NCBI GenBank assembly: GCA_016716715.1 | Contig: JADJVE010000019.1 | Location: 310,001 to 374,000 of the forward strand | DNA length: 64,000 nucleotides | From: Acidobacteriota bacterium | GTDB taxonomy: Bacteria > Acidobacteriota > Thermoanaerobaculia > UBA5066 | Direction: 5' to 3' | Shown: positions 29,406 through 38,105 of the stretch, piece by piece | Layout of the letters: the number at the start of each line of letters is the position of its first letter | Numbering within the stretch: the stretch's first letter is position 1 | Translations under genes and position numbers: made by a program | Notes under the pieces: model-generated | Seen by the model: the letters and a program-made list of their open reading frames with translations, nothing else | Told to the model about the DNA's origin: nothing | The model's database searches: none

Positions 29406-31460
29406 GTGCTGTACCGCCTCGAAAGCGTCCGCAAGAGCTTCGGGACGAAGGACGTCCTCGTAGAGGCCACGTGGCAGCACGATCCGGGTCGGATCGTGGG
29501 GCTCGTGGGGCGTAACGGGGCGGGGAAGTCGACCGTCCTGAAGATCGTCCAAGGCACTGTCGAGCCCGACGGGGGGAAACGCCATCTCGCTGGCGGGACT
29601 ACCTTTGCGTCGCTCGATCAGGCCGTCGAGCCCGAGGGCGACGAGCCCCTCCGGGCCTTCGTCGCCCGCGCCCAGGAGCCGCTCCTCGACCTCGAGCGGA
29701 CGATGCGGCGGCTGGAGGAGGAGATCGCCACGCACGGCGCCGACGGCGACCGGACGGCTCTCGACGCTCTTCTCGCCGAGCACGACGACGTGCGTGAGCA
29801 CTTCGAACGCTCGGGAGGGTACGAGGCCGATTCCCGGATCGACCGCGTCCTCGAAGGCGTGGGCCTCGCGCGGACGATGTGGGACCGTCCCGTCGGCGAC
29901 CTCTCGGGCGGGCAGAAGCACCGTGCCCAGATCGCGCGCCTTCTGCTGACCGACGCGTCCGTCCTCCTCCTCGACGAGCCCACGAACCACCTCGACGTCT
30001 CGGGCATGGAGTTCCTCGAGGGCTGGCTCGTCGAAAGGAAGACGTCCGCGAACCTCTCGGCGCTCGTCGTCTCGCACGACCGCCGCTTCCTCAACGCGGT
30101 CGCGGACCGCATCGTCGAGGTCGCGAACGGCCGCCTCGAGGACTACCCGGGCGACTACGCGACGTACCGCAAACTGAAAGCGGAGCGGGACCGCGTGCGG
30201 GCGAAGGAGGCCGAGAAGCAGCGGCAGATGATCGAGCGGACCGAGGACTTCATCCGCCGCAACATCGCGGGGCAGAAGACGAAGCAGGCGCAGGGGCGAC
30301 GGAAGATGCTCGCGCGGATCGAGCGCATCGAGGCGCCCCGGGAGGACGCGAACGACGTTTCGATCCGGTTCGAGGAGGCGCGCGTTTCGGGCGGGCGCGT
30401 CCTCGAGGCGAAGAAGATCGTCCCCGGCTACCCGGAGACCGGACCCCTCACGCAGCCCGTCTCGTTCCTGCTGCGCCGCGGCGACCGCATGGCGCTGTGG
30501 GGGCCGAACGGCTGCGGCAAGACGACGCTCCTGAAGAACCTGGCCCGGGTTCTCCCTGCGATATCGGGGTCGGTCGCGCCCGGCGTCGGCGTCCTGATCG
30601 GTTACTACGACCAGGAGATGGCCGACCTCTCGCCGAACGCGTCCGCGCTCGACGTCGTGATGGATCTCGACCCCTCGATGAAGGAGGGCGAGGCGCGCGA
30701 CTTCCTCGCCCTCTTCGACTTCCGGGGCGACGAGGTCTACCAGAAGATCGCGACGCTCTCCGGCGGCGAGAAGGGCCGGCTCTCGCTCGCGCGCATCGTC
30801 TTCGGCGGCGCGAACCTGCTCCTCCTCGACGAGCCCACGAACCACCTCGACCTCGACGCGCGCGAGGCGCTCGAGGACGCGCTGCTGGAGTTCGAGGGCG
30901 CGATCGTCTTCGTCTCCCACGACCGCTGGTTCGTCGACCGCATCGCGACGCAGATCCTCGAGATCGCGCCGGGCGGCGCGGTCGAAGTGCACGACGGGAA
31001 CTACTCGGAGATGCTCAGGAGAAAGAAGGAGCAGGAGAGAAGAAGAGGGGAAGACAAAGAGAAGATTTCTTTGAAAGGTGAAGAGGCGGGCGGCGCCTCC
31101 CGTGGCGGCGGTGCGCGCTCCGGCGCAGCCCGCACCGCGGGGGCGCAACCCGGCGCTGCGGCCACACACACACCTTCTAAGAAGTCTTCGTCTTCTTCTT
31201 CCTCTCCGGACCGCGCCGCCGAGAGGCGGCGCGCCAAGAACCAGAGAATCCTCTCCGATCTCGAGGAAGTCATCTCTCGTCTCGAGCAGGAGATCCGAAC
31301 TCTGGACGTCTCGCTCGCCGATCCCGACGTCTACCGCGACGGGGAGAAGGCGCGGGGCGTCTCGGCCGCCCGCGACGCGGCCCGTAAGGCGCTCGAGGCG
31401 AAGCTGTGGGAGTGGGAAGAGACGTCGCGCAAACTCGAGACGCACGAGGTGACGGCGTGA
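29406..31460 (+). CDS. ABC-F family ATPase (Uup/EttA-like) with inserted low-complexity linker
   Basis: 684 aa soluble protein with two ABC domains. Walker A motifs are GRNGAGKST and GPNGCGKTT; signatures are LSGGQKHR and LSGGEKGR; both LLLDEPTNHLD boxes are present. No membrane segments, so it acts on ribosomes or DNA (ABC-F group) and not as a transporter. A C-terminal coiled coil (about 610-684) resembles Uup. Between the second domain and the coiled coil lies a linker rich in Gly/Ala/Ser, bounded exactly by the repeat halves that encode EKISLKGEE and PSKKSSSSSSS. GTG start, probably leaderless. The stop overlaps the cinA start. Confidence 0.88.
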   Translation: MLYRLESVRKSFGTKDVLVEATWQHDPGRIVGLVGRNGAGKSTVLKIVQGTVEPDGGKRHLAGGTTFASLDQAVEPEGDEPLRAFVARAQEPLLDLERTMRRLEEEIATHGADGDRTALDALLAEHDDVREHFERSGGYEADSRIDRVLEGVGLARTMWDRPVGDLSGGQKHRAQIARLLLTDASVLLLDEPTNHLDVSGMEFLEGWLVERKTSANLSALVVSHDRRFLNAVADRIVEVANGRLEDYPGDYATYRKLKAERDRVRAKEAEKQRQMIERTEDFIRRNIAGQKTKQAQGRRKMLARIERIEAPREDANDVSIRFEEARVSGGRVLEAKKIVPGYPETGPLTQPVSFLLRRGDRMALWGPNGCGKTTLLKNLARVLPAISGSVAPGVGVLIGYYDQEMADLSPNASALDVVMDLDPSMKEGEARDFLALFDFRGDEVYQKIATLSGGEKGRLSLARIVFGGANLLLLDEPTNHLDLDAREALEDALLEFEGAIVFVSHDRWFVDRIATQILEIAPGGAVEVHDGNYSEMLRRKKEQERRRGEDKEKISLKGEEAGGASRGGGARSGAARTAGAQPGAAATHTPSKKSSSSSSSPDRAAERRRAKNQRILSDLEEVISRLEQEIRTLDVSLADPDVYRDGEKARGVSAARDAARKALEAKLWEWEETSRKLETHEVTA
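31060..31206. repeat. Paired repeat in the ABC-F gene
   Basis: Left half 31060-31085 (GATTTCTTTGAAAGGTGAAG), right half 31170-31206 (CACCTTCTAAGAAGTCTTCG, then CT-rich). The halves can pair over more than 20 bp with few mismatches, around a GC-rich interval of about 85 bp. Confidence 0.8.
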
Positions 31461-32731
31461 CCGCGCCCGCCGGCGGCCCGCGCACGGCCTCGATTCTCGC
31501 CATCGGAAGCGAGCTTCTCGGGACGACGCGCCTCGACACGAATTCGCTCTTCCTCACGGGCCGCATGGAAGCCCTCGGCATCTCCACCGTCCGAAAGGCC
31601 TGCGTCGGAGACGGGTGGGACGACCTCCTCGCCGAGATCGCCGCCGCCCTCGAGCGCGCACCCCTTCTCGTGACGTCCGGCGGTCTGGGCCCGACCGACG
31701 ACGACCGGACCAAGGAAGCCGTTGCGGCGGTGCTCGGCCGCCCGCTCGTGCGGGACGAGGAGATCCTGCTTCGGCTCAGGGAGCGCTTCCGGAAGCGCGG
31801 CTACGAAATGCCCGAGGTGAACGCGAAGCAGGCGGACGTCATCGAGGGCGCGACCGTGCTCGCGAACCGGCGCGGGAGCGCGCCGGGCTTTCTCGTCGAG
31901 CAGGGCGGGAAGACCGTCGTCCTCCTGCCGGGCGTCCCGCACGAGATGAAGGCGATGTGGGACGACGCGGCCGCGCCGCTCCTCGCGCGCGCGGCCGGGG
32001 CCGGCCTCCACCGGCGCATCCTGAAGGTGGCCGCGATGCCGGAGAGCGTCGTCGAGACGCTGATCAAACCCGTCTACGCGGCGTATCCGGACGTGCCCAT
32101 CACGATTCTCGCCTCGCCCGGCGAGGTGCAGCTGCACTTCGCGGCGCAAGGCACGCCGGCCGAGGCCGGCGCCGCCCTCGACGGGATCGAGGCCGCGTTT
32201 CAGAAGGCTCTCGCTGGCGAGATCTTCGGGCGGGACGACGAGACGCTCGAGGGCGTGGTCGGAGATCTCCTGCGCCGCGGGCAGAAGACGCTCGCGCTGG
32301 CGGAGTCCTGCACGGGCGGCCTGCTCGCCGGGCGCCTCACGGACGTCGCGGGCTCGTCGGACTACTTCCTCGGATCGGCCGTCACCTACGCGAACACGGC
32401 GAAGGCGGAACTCGTGGGCGTGTCGGCCGGCACGCTCGAGCGCTTCGGCGCCGTCTCCGAGGAGACCGCCGGCGAGATGGCGCTCGGCGCGCGGCTCCGG
32501 TTCGGAGCGTCGATCGGCCTCTCCGTCACGGGGATCGCGGGTCCGGGCGGCGGCACACCCGATAAGCCGGTGGGAACGGTCCACTTCGCCCTCGACGACG
32601 CCGGCGGCGCGCGCCTGCACCAGAGGCTCCTGATGCCGGGCGATCGCGCGCTGGTCCGCCGCTGGAGCACCTCGTCGGCGCTGTCGATGCTGCGCCACCA
32701 CCTGCTCGGGACGGCGGGGTGGCGCCCGTGA
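31457..32731 (+). CDS. cinA: CinA-like protein (molybdopterin-binding-like plus nicotinamide-nucleotide amidase domains)
   Basis: 424 aa. N-terminal MoCF-like domain: ILAIGSELLGTTRLDTNS, SGGLGPTDDDRTKEAV, LPGVPHEMKAMW. The C-terminal CinA domain has LALAESCTGGLLAGRLT and TGIAGPGGGTPDKPVGTV, containing the amidase Ser. The pair recycles NMN by pyrophosphatase and deamidase activity and is often linked to DNA-damage or competence genes, not seen here. The GTG start overlaps the ABC-F stop and the TGA overlaps the plsY start, so it is part of a tightly packed operon. Confidence 0.93.
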   Translation: MTAPAGGPRTASILAIGSELLGTTRLDTNSLFLTGRMEALGISTVRKACVGDGWDDLLAEIAAALERAPLLVTSGGLGPTDDDRTKEAVAAVLGRPLVRDEEILLRLRERFRKRGYEMPEVNAKQADVIEGATVLANRRGSAPGFLVEQGGKTVVLLPGVPHEMKAMWDDAAAPLLARAAGAGLHRRILKVAAMPESVVETLIKPVYAAYPDVPITILASPGEVQLHFAAQGTPAEAGAALDGIEAAFQKALAGEIFGRDDETLEGVVGDLLRRGQKTLALAESCTGGLLAGRLTDVAGSSDYFLGSAVTYANTAKAELVGVSAGTLERFGAVSEETAGEMALGARLRFGASIGLSVTGIAGPGGGTPDKPVGTVHFALDDAGGARLHQRLLMPGDRALVRRWSTSSALSMLRHHLLGTAGWRP

Positions 32732-33327
32732 CGCGCGAGCTTCTCGCCCTCGCGGCGGCGTACCTCCTCGGCTCCGTGCCCTTCGCGATCGTCCTCGTGC
32801 GTCTCTTCAAGGGCGTCGACGTGCGGACGCAGGGTTCGGGCAACGCGGGCGCGACGAACGTCCTGCGCACGGCGGGGAAGGGTCTCGCGGTCGGAACGAT
32901 GCTCCTCGACGTCGGCAAGGGCGTCGCCGCGGTCCTCGTCATGATGTCCGTCACGTACGACCCACGCTGGCTCGGAGCGGCGGCCGTCGCCGCGGTTCTC
33001 GGCCACGTCTTCCCGGTCTGGTTCTCGTTCCGCGGCGGCAAGGGGGTTGCGACGGCGATCGGCGGCTTCGGTGTCCTCGCCCCGTGGGCGGTCCTGGCCG
33101 TCGTCGGGGCCTTCGTGGTCGTCGTCGCGGCGACGCGGCTCGTCTCCCTCGGTTCGATCACCGCCGCATGTCTCCTGCCGCTCGCGATGCGGCTCCTCAT
33201 CCACGCACCGGACGCCGAGGTCGTCGCCGCCGCCGCGGTGACGCTGCTCCTCGTCGTCTCGCATCGGTCCAACATCGTGCGGCTCCTCGCGGGCACCGAG
33301 CGCCGCCTCGGACGGAGGGACTCGTGA
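32728..33327 (+). CDS. plsY: Acyl-phosphate:glycerol-3-phosphate acyltransferase
   Basis: 199 aa membrane protein. Family motifs: YLLGSVPFAIVL, GSGNAGATNVLR and FRGGKGVATAIGG (phosphate-binding). It transfers acyl from acyl phosphate to glycerol 3-phosphate, making lysophosphatidic acid at the inner membrane. The GTG at 32728 is chosen because it overlaps the cinA stop (GTGA); a GTG three codons earlier is possible. Its substrate is made by the next gene, gpsA, and the two overlap by GTGA. Confidence 0.93.
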   Translation: MTRELLALAAAYLLGSVPFAIVLVRLFKGVDVRTQGSGNAGATNVLRTAGKGLAVGTMLLDVGKGVAAVLVMMSVTYDPRWLGAAAVAAVLGHVFPVWFSFRGGKGVATAIGGFGVLAPWAVLAVVGAFVVVVAATRLVSLGSITAACLLPLAMRLLIHAPDAEVVAAAAVTLLLVVSHRSNIVRLLAGTERRLGRRDS

Positions 33328-34322
33328 CGCAGATCGCCATCGTGGGAACGGGCGCGTGGGGAACGGCGCTCGCCGTCCACGCCGCCAACGCCGGGCACGA
33401 CGTCCGGCTGCTCGGGCGGCGTGGCGACGTCGTCGAGCGGCTGCACGCGACCCGCCAGCACCCCGCGCTCAAGGGCGCGCCGCCGATCCCGGATCGGGTC
33501 CGCATCACGACGGACCCCGCGGATGCCTTCCCGGGCGCGGCCGCAGTCCTCTGGTCCGTGTCGGTCCAGGCGACGGCGGCCGAACTCGCGCGTCTCAAGG
33601 ACGTGCTTCCCGCTGCGCCGCTCGTTGCGACGTCAAAGGGCATCGAGATCGGGACGCGTCGCCGGACGACCGAGATCATGGCGTTCGTGACGGGCCGGAC
33701 GTCCGGCCTCGCCGCGCTCTCGGGCCCGACGTTCGCGGCCGAGGTGGCGCGCGCGCTGCCGGCCGCCGCCGTCGTCGCGTCGCCGGACCCGGAGGTCTCG
33801 CGTTTCCTGCAGGGCCTCCTCTCGTCGCCGACGCTGCGGCTTTACCGGTCGAGCGACGTCGTCGGCGTCGAGATCGCCGGCGCGGCGAAGAACGTCATCG
33901 CGATCGCGGCGGGACTCGTGGACGGCCTGAAGCTCGGGCACAACACGCGCGCCGCGATGCTCACGCGGGCGCTCGCGGAGATCCGGCGGCTCGGCACTCA
34001 GCTCGGCGGGCAGCCCGAGACGTTCTCCGGCCTCGCCGGAGTCGGGGACCTCATCCTCACGGCCACGGGCGACCTCTCGCGCAACCGCCGCGTGGGCCTC
34101 GCGCTCGCGTCCGGGAAGTCGCTGCCCGAGGCCATCGCGGCGCTCGGCGGAGAGGTCGCCGAGGGCGTCGCGACGGCTCCGGCCCTTCTCGAGCTCGCGG
34201 CGGCCGCGGGCGTCGAGATGCCCATCTCCGAGATGGTGCGTGGCATCCTCGCGGGGGAGACGTCGCCGGCCGACGCCGTTCGGCGGCTCATGACGCGCTC
34301 GCTGAAGGAGGAGAAGTCCTGA
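33324..34322 (+). CDS. gpsA: NAD(P)-dependent glycerol-3-phosphate dehydrogenase
   Basis: 332 aa. Rossmann motif IVGTGAWGTALAVHAA, then SKGIEI, LSGPTFAAEVA, the catalytic Lys in IAGAAKNVIAIAAG and GLAGVGDLILT. It reduces dihydroxyacetone phosphate to glycerol 3-phosphate for phospholipid synthesis, directly supplying PlsY. The GTG start overlaps the plsY stop, so the two are coupled. Confidence 0.95.
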   Translation: MTQIAIVGTGAWGTALAVHAANAGHDVRLLGRRGDVVERLHATRQHPALKGAPPIPDRVRITTDPADAFPGAAAVLWSVSVQATAAELARLKDVLPAAPLVATSKGIEIGTRRRTTEIMAFVTGRTSGLAALSGPTFAAEVARALPAAAVVASPDPEVSRFLQGLLSSPTLRLYRSSDVVGVEIAGAAKNVIAIAAGLVDGLKLGHNTRAAMLTRALAEIRRLGTQLGGQPETFSGLAGVGDLILTATGDLSRNRRVGLALASGKSLPEAIAALGGEVAEGVATAPALLELAAAAGVEMPISEMVRGILAGETSPADAVRRLMTRSLKEEKS

Positions 34323-34327
34323 ACGAG

Positions 34328-35362
34328 GTGAAGCTCCCGCCCGAGCGGCCGCCCGCGCCCGGCACGCAGATCGTCGTCCCGGAGGGGCTGTCGCTCTTCT
34401 ACGCGCGCGTGCATACGCCCGCGGACGAACCGCCGCCGGTGCCCGGCGTCGTGGACGTCGCCGTTCTCGACATGCACCACGGGTACGCGAACCTCGGGCA
34501 CGCCTCGATCGTCGAGAGCATCCTGAACTACGCGCACGACGAGCGCGCGAGGCGGAACGGAAGCGCCCCCGCCGTGCGCGTGCTCAGCTACGACGTCCGC
34601 GCGGGGCACGCGATCCCGACGTCGGTCGCGCGGTTCCCGCTCATCGTCGGGACGGGCGGGCCGGGAGCCCTCGATCCTCGCGAGAACGACGGCGTGTCGC
34701 CGGGCTCTCAGGGCGTCCACGAAGACCCCGCCTGGGAGGCGCCTCTCTTCCGGTTCTTCGACGCCGTGATCCGGACGGAGGGCACCGCCCTGCTCGGGAT
34801 CTGCCACTCCTTCGGGATCCTTTCGCGCTGGTCGGGAGCGGCGCGCTCGGAGCTGCGCTCGGAGCGCAAGGGCGGCAAGAGCGCGGGCATCGTCACGAAC
34901 GTCCTCACCGACGAGGCGTGGGCGCACCCGTTCTTCGCCGACTACTTCGCCGAGAACGGGGGCCCCGAGGTCAAGGTCCTCGACAGCCGCCTCTACGACC
35001 TGCTGCCGACGGGGAACGGGTTCGCGCGCCCCCTCGCGTTCGAGTGCGAGCCCGGGGGCACGCGGCCGGGCGAGGCCGTCACGATGCTGGAATTCGCGCA
35101 CGCTTTGGGCAGCGCGCTTCCCCGGGTGTGGGGCGTGAACCACCACCCGGAGATCGGCGACGTCGGCCTCCAGCGCGAGAGGCTGCAGCGGCTCTGGGAG
35201 AACGGCGGCCTCACCGAGGCCTGGTTCAAGGAGCGCCTGAGCGCGCTCGAAGCGTGGAACGCTTCGGCGGCCGCGGAGCACGGGCTCCAGAAGACGACGT
35301 CGTGGACCTTCGAGAGGCCGATTCGCCTTCACCTCGCCCGGATCTTCGACGAGAGGGAGTGA
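34328..35362 (+). CDS. Class I glutamine amidotransferase-like protein of unknown function
   Basis: About 344 aa. GICHSFGIL looks like the class I nucleophile elbow (Cys), and VWGVNHHPEIGD like the His-x-Glu pair, so the triad appears present. The rest, with VLDMHHGYANLGHASIVESI and a long central region, does not match an amidotransferase family I recognise, and no synthetase partner domain is fused. The GTG at 34328 is used. A CTG at 34319 would overlap the gpsA stop and is better spaced from AAGGAGGAG, but CTG starts are rare. It ends one base before the convergent His-rich gene. Confidence 0.6.
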   Translation: MKLPPERPPAPGTQIVVPEGLSLFYARVHTPADEPPPVPGVVDVAVLDMHHGYANLGHASIVESILNYAHDERARRNGSAPAVRVLSYDVRAGHAIPTSVARFPLIVGTGGPGALDPRENDGVSPGSQGVHEDPAWEAPLFRFFDAVIRTEGTALLGICHSFGILSRWSGAARSELRSERKGGKSAGIVTNVLTDEAWAHPFFADYFAENGGPEVKVLDSRLYDLLPTGNGFARPLAFECEPGGTRPGEAVTMLEFAHALGSALPRVWGVNHHPEIGDVGLQRERLQRLWENGGLTEAWFKERLSALEAWNASAAAEHGLQKTTSWTFERPIRLHLARIFDERE

Positions 35363-35363
35363 G

Positions 35364-35684
35364 CTACAGCTTCCCGTGCAGGTCGCAGTGCGACCCGTGC
35401 GGGTGATGGAGCGCGCCGTTCACGTCGTAGTCCACGTGGTCGCCGTGCGGGACGGCCGCGTGCCCGGCGCTCGCGTGTCCTTCCGGGCAGGTGCACTCGA
35501 CCGGCGCGCAGGCGCCGGGGCGCCGACGGCTCACGTCGAGGCGGTGCTCGTCGGCGTGGCCCTCGTGCGGAGCGTGCAGGTGCCCGTCGTGGAGGTAGTC
35601 CGCGTGGTCGCCGTGGCGGACGGCCTTGTGGCCGCAGCCGTCGCCGTGGCGGTGGGCGTGGTCCCCATGCTCCTTGCAGCTCAC
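35364..35684 (-). CDS. Small histidine-rich metal-binding protein divergent from znuACB
   Basis: 106 aa, GTG start at 35684. It contains repeated His/Asp blocks: KEHGDHAHRHGDGCGHKAV, RHGDHADYLHDGHLHAPHEG, then a Cys pair CTCPEGH, then a second copy PHGDHVDYDVNGALHHPHG. About a quarter of the residues are His. No signal peptide or membrane helix is seen, so a cytoplasmic zinc buffer or chaperone is the simplest reading. Small proteins of this HGDH..DY..DGHLHHPH type occur beside zinc-uptake genes in other bacteria, and here the gene is divergent from a zinc ABC transporter with a shared 55-bp control region. Confidence 0.7.
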   Translation of the reverse strand: MSCKEHGDHAHRHGDGCGHKAVRHGDHADYLHDGHLHAPHEGHADEHRLDVSRRRPGACAPVECTCPEGHASAGHAAVPHGDHVDYDVNGALHHPHGSHCDLHGKL

Positions 35685-35726
35685 GCGTGCATCGTCTCGC
35701 GCCGCGGGGGCCGCGGTCAACCGTGG

Positions 35727-35732
35727 GATAAT
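35727..35732 (+). promoter_or_regulatory. -10-like box (GATAAT) of znuA, probable leaderless transcript
   Basis: GATAAT ends 7 bp before the ATG at 35740, so the message would begin at the start codon. No ribosome-binding site precedes either possible ATG (35740 or 35755). Confidence 0.4.
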
Positions 35733-35739
35733 TGTCCAG

Positions 35740-35756
35740 ATGCAATCGCGTTGCAT
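35740..35756. promoter_or_regulatory. Inverted repeat ATGCAA-N5-TTGCAT, candidate zinc-responsive operator
   Basis: The perfect 6-bp arms around TCGCG begin exactly at the predicted transcription start of znuA and are themselves the first codons. The position suits a repressor of the Fur/Zur family; one such gene lies at 43490-43942. It matches no Zur box consensus that I can name with confidence. Confidence 0.35.
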
Positions 35757-36639
35757 GAAGGGCGTCGCGCTCCTCGCCTGTTCCATCGCCGCGGGTGCCG
35801 CGGGCGCCGCGGCGGCCGAGCCGCGCCCCGTCGCGGCCGCGACGATCGCGCCGCTCGCGAGCCTGACGGCGCAGGTGGCGGGCAGCGGCTGGGACGTCGT
35901 GACGGTGGTCCCGCCCGGCGTCTCGCCGCACGTGTTCGAGCCTGGCCCACGCGACGTGAAACGCCTCGCGAAGGCCCGTCTCGTCGTGACGGTCGGTGCG
36001 GGGTACGACGACTGGGCGGCCCGGCTCGTGGCGGCCTGCGCCGCGCGGGCCGTCATCCACGACGCCGGGGCGAGCGTCGGAGTCCTGGCGGACGCAGGAC
36101 CGGAGGGGAAGCACGACCACGACGGTGAAATCGGCCGCGATCCGCATTGGTACCTCTCGCCGCGCCGCGCGGCCGCGGCTCTCGCCCCCCTCGCCGAAGC
36201 GTTCGCCCGGATCGACCCGCCCGGTGCGGAGGGCTACCGTGCCCGCGCCGCCGGGGCGGCCCGGTCGCTCGAGGCGCTCGACGCCGAGATCGCGGCGATG
36301 CTCGCGCCGCTGCGAGGGCGATCGGTCGTGTCCACGCACAACTCCTGGACGTACTTCCTGGCCGACTACGGGCTCGTGAACGGCGGCTCCGTCGAGCCGG
36401 TGCCCGGGCGCGAGCCCACCCCGCGGCAGCTGCGCGACCTCGTCGACCTCGTGCGCGCAAGGCGGATTCCGGCCCTCTTCACGGAGCCGCAGTTTCCGCC
36501 ATCCGCGGCCCGCGTCGTGTCCCGGGACGCGGGTATCCCTCTCGTTCTCGCCGACGCACAGGGCGGCGTGCCGGGCCGCGAGACGTACGCCGAGCTGCTG
36601 CGCTTCAACGCGCGCGCGTTCCGGGAGGGCCTCCGGTGA
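35740..36639 (+). CDS. znuA: Zinc ABC transporter, periplasmic binding protein
   Basis: 299 aa. Signal peptide (MKGVALLACSIAAGAAGAAA), then the cluster A-I binding protein fold. Metal-ligand candidates are the His in GVSPHVFEPGPRDV, the His in DPHWYLSP, the His in VSTHNSWTYF, and the Asp in LADAQGG. A short His/Asp-rich loop (KHDHDGEI) is typical of zinc rather than manganese proteins. It captures Zn2+ in the periplasm for the ABC pair that follows. ATG 35740 is favoured if leaderless; ATG 35755 would start directly at the signal peptide. The stop overlaps znuC. Confidence 0.9.
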   Translation: MQSRCMKGVALLACSIAAGAAGAAAAEPRPVAAATIAPLASLTAQVAGSGWDVVTVVPPGVSPHVFEPGPRDVKRLAKARLVVTVGAGYDDWAARLVAACAARAVIHDAGASVGVLADAGPEGKHDHDGEIGRDPHWYLSPRRAAAALAPLAEAFARIDPPGAEGYRARAAGAARSLEALDAEIAAMLAPLRGRSVVSTHNSWTYFLADYGLVNGGSVEPVPGREPTPRQLRDLVDLVRARRIPALFTEPQFPPSAARVVSRDAGIPLVLADAQGGVPGRETYAELLRFNARAFREGLR

Positions 36640-37298
36640 GCGTCGGCGTCAGGTTCGAAGGCGTCTCCGTATCCCTGGGCGCGAGGCCCGTCCTGACGAA
36701 TGTGTCTTTCGAGATCCCGGCCGGGGAGCGCACCGCGTTCGTGGGCCCCAACGGGGGAGGCAAGACGACGCTCGTCAGGGCCCTCCTCGGAATCCTGCGC
36801 CCCGACAGCGGACGCGTCGTTTTCTTCGAAGGTGAAGAAAGCGAGATTGTTCGCCCGCGGATCGGGTACCTCTCCCAGCGTTCGACGCTCGCGTTCGACG
36901 CGCCGCTCTCCGCGGTCGACCTCGTCGCGTTCTCCCTTTCGCCGAAGGCCGGATTCCGGCGCGGAGCGCGCGCCGGCGAGGAAGCGCGGTCCGCGCTTCT
37001 CCGGGCCGGCCTGCACGAGAACCTCCTCGACGTCCCCGTCGGGCTCCTTTCCGGCGGGCAGCGCCAGCGCGTCCTCCTCGCCCGGGCGATCGCGGGCTCG
37101 CCGGCGCTCCTCGTCCTCGACGAGGCCGACACGGCGCTCGACACGGCGGGCCTCGCGACGCTGCGACGCCTCGTCGCGGAGGAGACCGCGGCGGGCCGCA
37201 CGGTCGTGTACGTGACGCACGACAGCGACGCGATGGGCGGGGCGGACGCCGTCTTCCGCGTGGACGGAGTCGTCGTCGAGGAGCCGGTGGACGCGTGA
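36636..37298 (+). CDS. znuC: Zinc ABC transporter, ATP-binding protein
   Basis: 220 aa. Walker A GPNGGGKTT, Q-loop GYLSQRS, signature LLSGGQRQRV, Walker B LLVLDEAD (Asp-Glu-Ala instead of the common Glu-Pro), H-loop VTHD. It powers zinc import with ZnuA and ZnuB. GTG starts and GTGA overlaps on both sides show strong coupling. A left repeat half (36820-36840) changes the usual DSG.V.F segment to RVVFFEGEESEIV; no right half is evident downstream. Confidence 0.92.
   Translation: MSVGVRFEGVSVSLGARPVLTNVSFEIPAGERTAFVGPNGGGKTTLVRALLGILRPDSGRVVFFEGEESEIVRPRIGYLSQRSTLAFDAPLSAVDLVAFSLSPKAGFRRGARAGEEARSALLRAGLHENLLDVPVGLLSGGQRQRVLLARAIAGSPALLVLDEADTALDTAGLATLRRLVAEETAAGRTVVYVTHDSDAMGGADAVFRVDGVVVEEPVDA
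36820..36840 (+). repeat. Solitary left half in znuC
   Basis: TTTTCTTCGAAGGTGAAG matches the left core with one change. No right half is seen within 200 bp. Confidence 0.6.
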
Positions 37299-38095
37299 TC
37301 GAGTTCCTCGCCTACCCGTTCTTCCAGCGGGCCCTCGCCGCGGGCGCCCTCGCGGCCCTGCTCTGCGGCGCGCTGTCGTTCTTCGTCGTCCTCCGGCGCC
37401 TGGCTTTCGTCGGGTCGGGCGTCGCGCACGCCGCATTCGGCGGCGTCGCCGTCGCGACCCTCTTCGGCTTCCCGCCGCTCGCGGGCGGCCTCGTGGCGGC
37501 GCTCCTCGTGGCGGGGGCGGCGGCGCGGGCCGAGGGCTCGTCGGTGAGCGAGGACTCCGCCGTGGGCGTCTTCACGGTCGCAGCCATGGCGCTCGGCGTC
37601 GTGGCGCTGGGTTTCGTGAAGACGAACGTCGACCTCTTCGGCCTCATGTTCGGGAACATCCTGACCGTCGCGCCCGGAGACCTCGTCGTGCTCGGCGTCG
37701 CGACGGCGGCCGTCCTCGCCGCGCTCGCGTTCTTCTTCCGCCCGCTCCTCCTCGCGTCCGTGGACGAGGAGGGGGCCGGGGTTGCGGGCGTGAATACGGG
37801 CGCGATGAGGCTCCTGGTCCTCGTCCTCGTCGGCGTCGCGGTCGTCGTCGCGCTGAAGGTCGTCGGGATCCTGCTCGTCTCGGCGCTCCTCGTCCTGCCG
37901 GGCGCCGCGGCGCGGCCGCTCGCGGCGCGCTGGCCGGCACTCCTCGCGGGCTCGATCGCGGTGGCCCTCGTCTCGGTCGTGGGCGGCCTGCTCCTCTCGG
38001 TGGCGATCGACGTCGCCCCGGGCGCGGCGATCATCCTCGTGGGGGCGGCGATGTTCGTCGGGGCGCTGGCCCTCGGCCGCGCCCGGCGGAACTGA
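37295..38095 (+). CDS. znuB: Zinc ABC transporter, permease protein
   Basis: 266 aa, with seven or eight hydrophobic segments of the ABC-3 family (FVVLRRLAFVGSGVAHAAFGG, FGLMFGNILTV, VVGILLVSALLVLPGAAA). It forms the membrane channel for ZnuA-delivered zinc. GTG start overlapping the znuC stop. The operon order A-C-B matches many Gram-negatives. Confidence 0.92.
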   Translation: MIEFLAYPFFQRALAAGALAALLCGALSFFVVLRRLAFVGSGVAHAAFGGVAVATLFGFPPLAGGLVAALLVAGAAARAEGSSVSEDSAVGVFTVAAMALGVVALGFVKTNVDLFGLMFGNILTVAPGDLVVLGVATAAVLAALAFFFRPLLLASVDEEGAGVAGVNTGAMRLLVLVLVGVAVVVALKVVGILLVSALLVLPGAAARPLAARWPALLAGSIAVALVSVVGGLLLSVAIDVAPGAAIILVGAAMFVGALALGRARRN

Positions 38096-38105
38096 CCGCC
38101 CGGTT

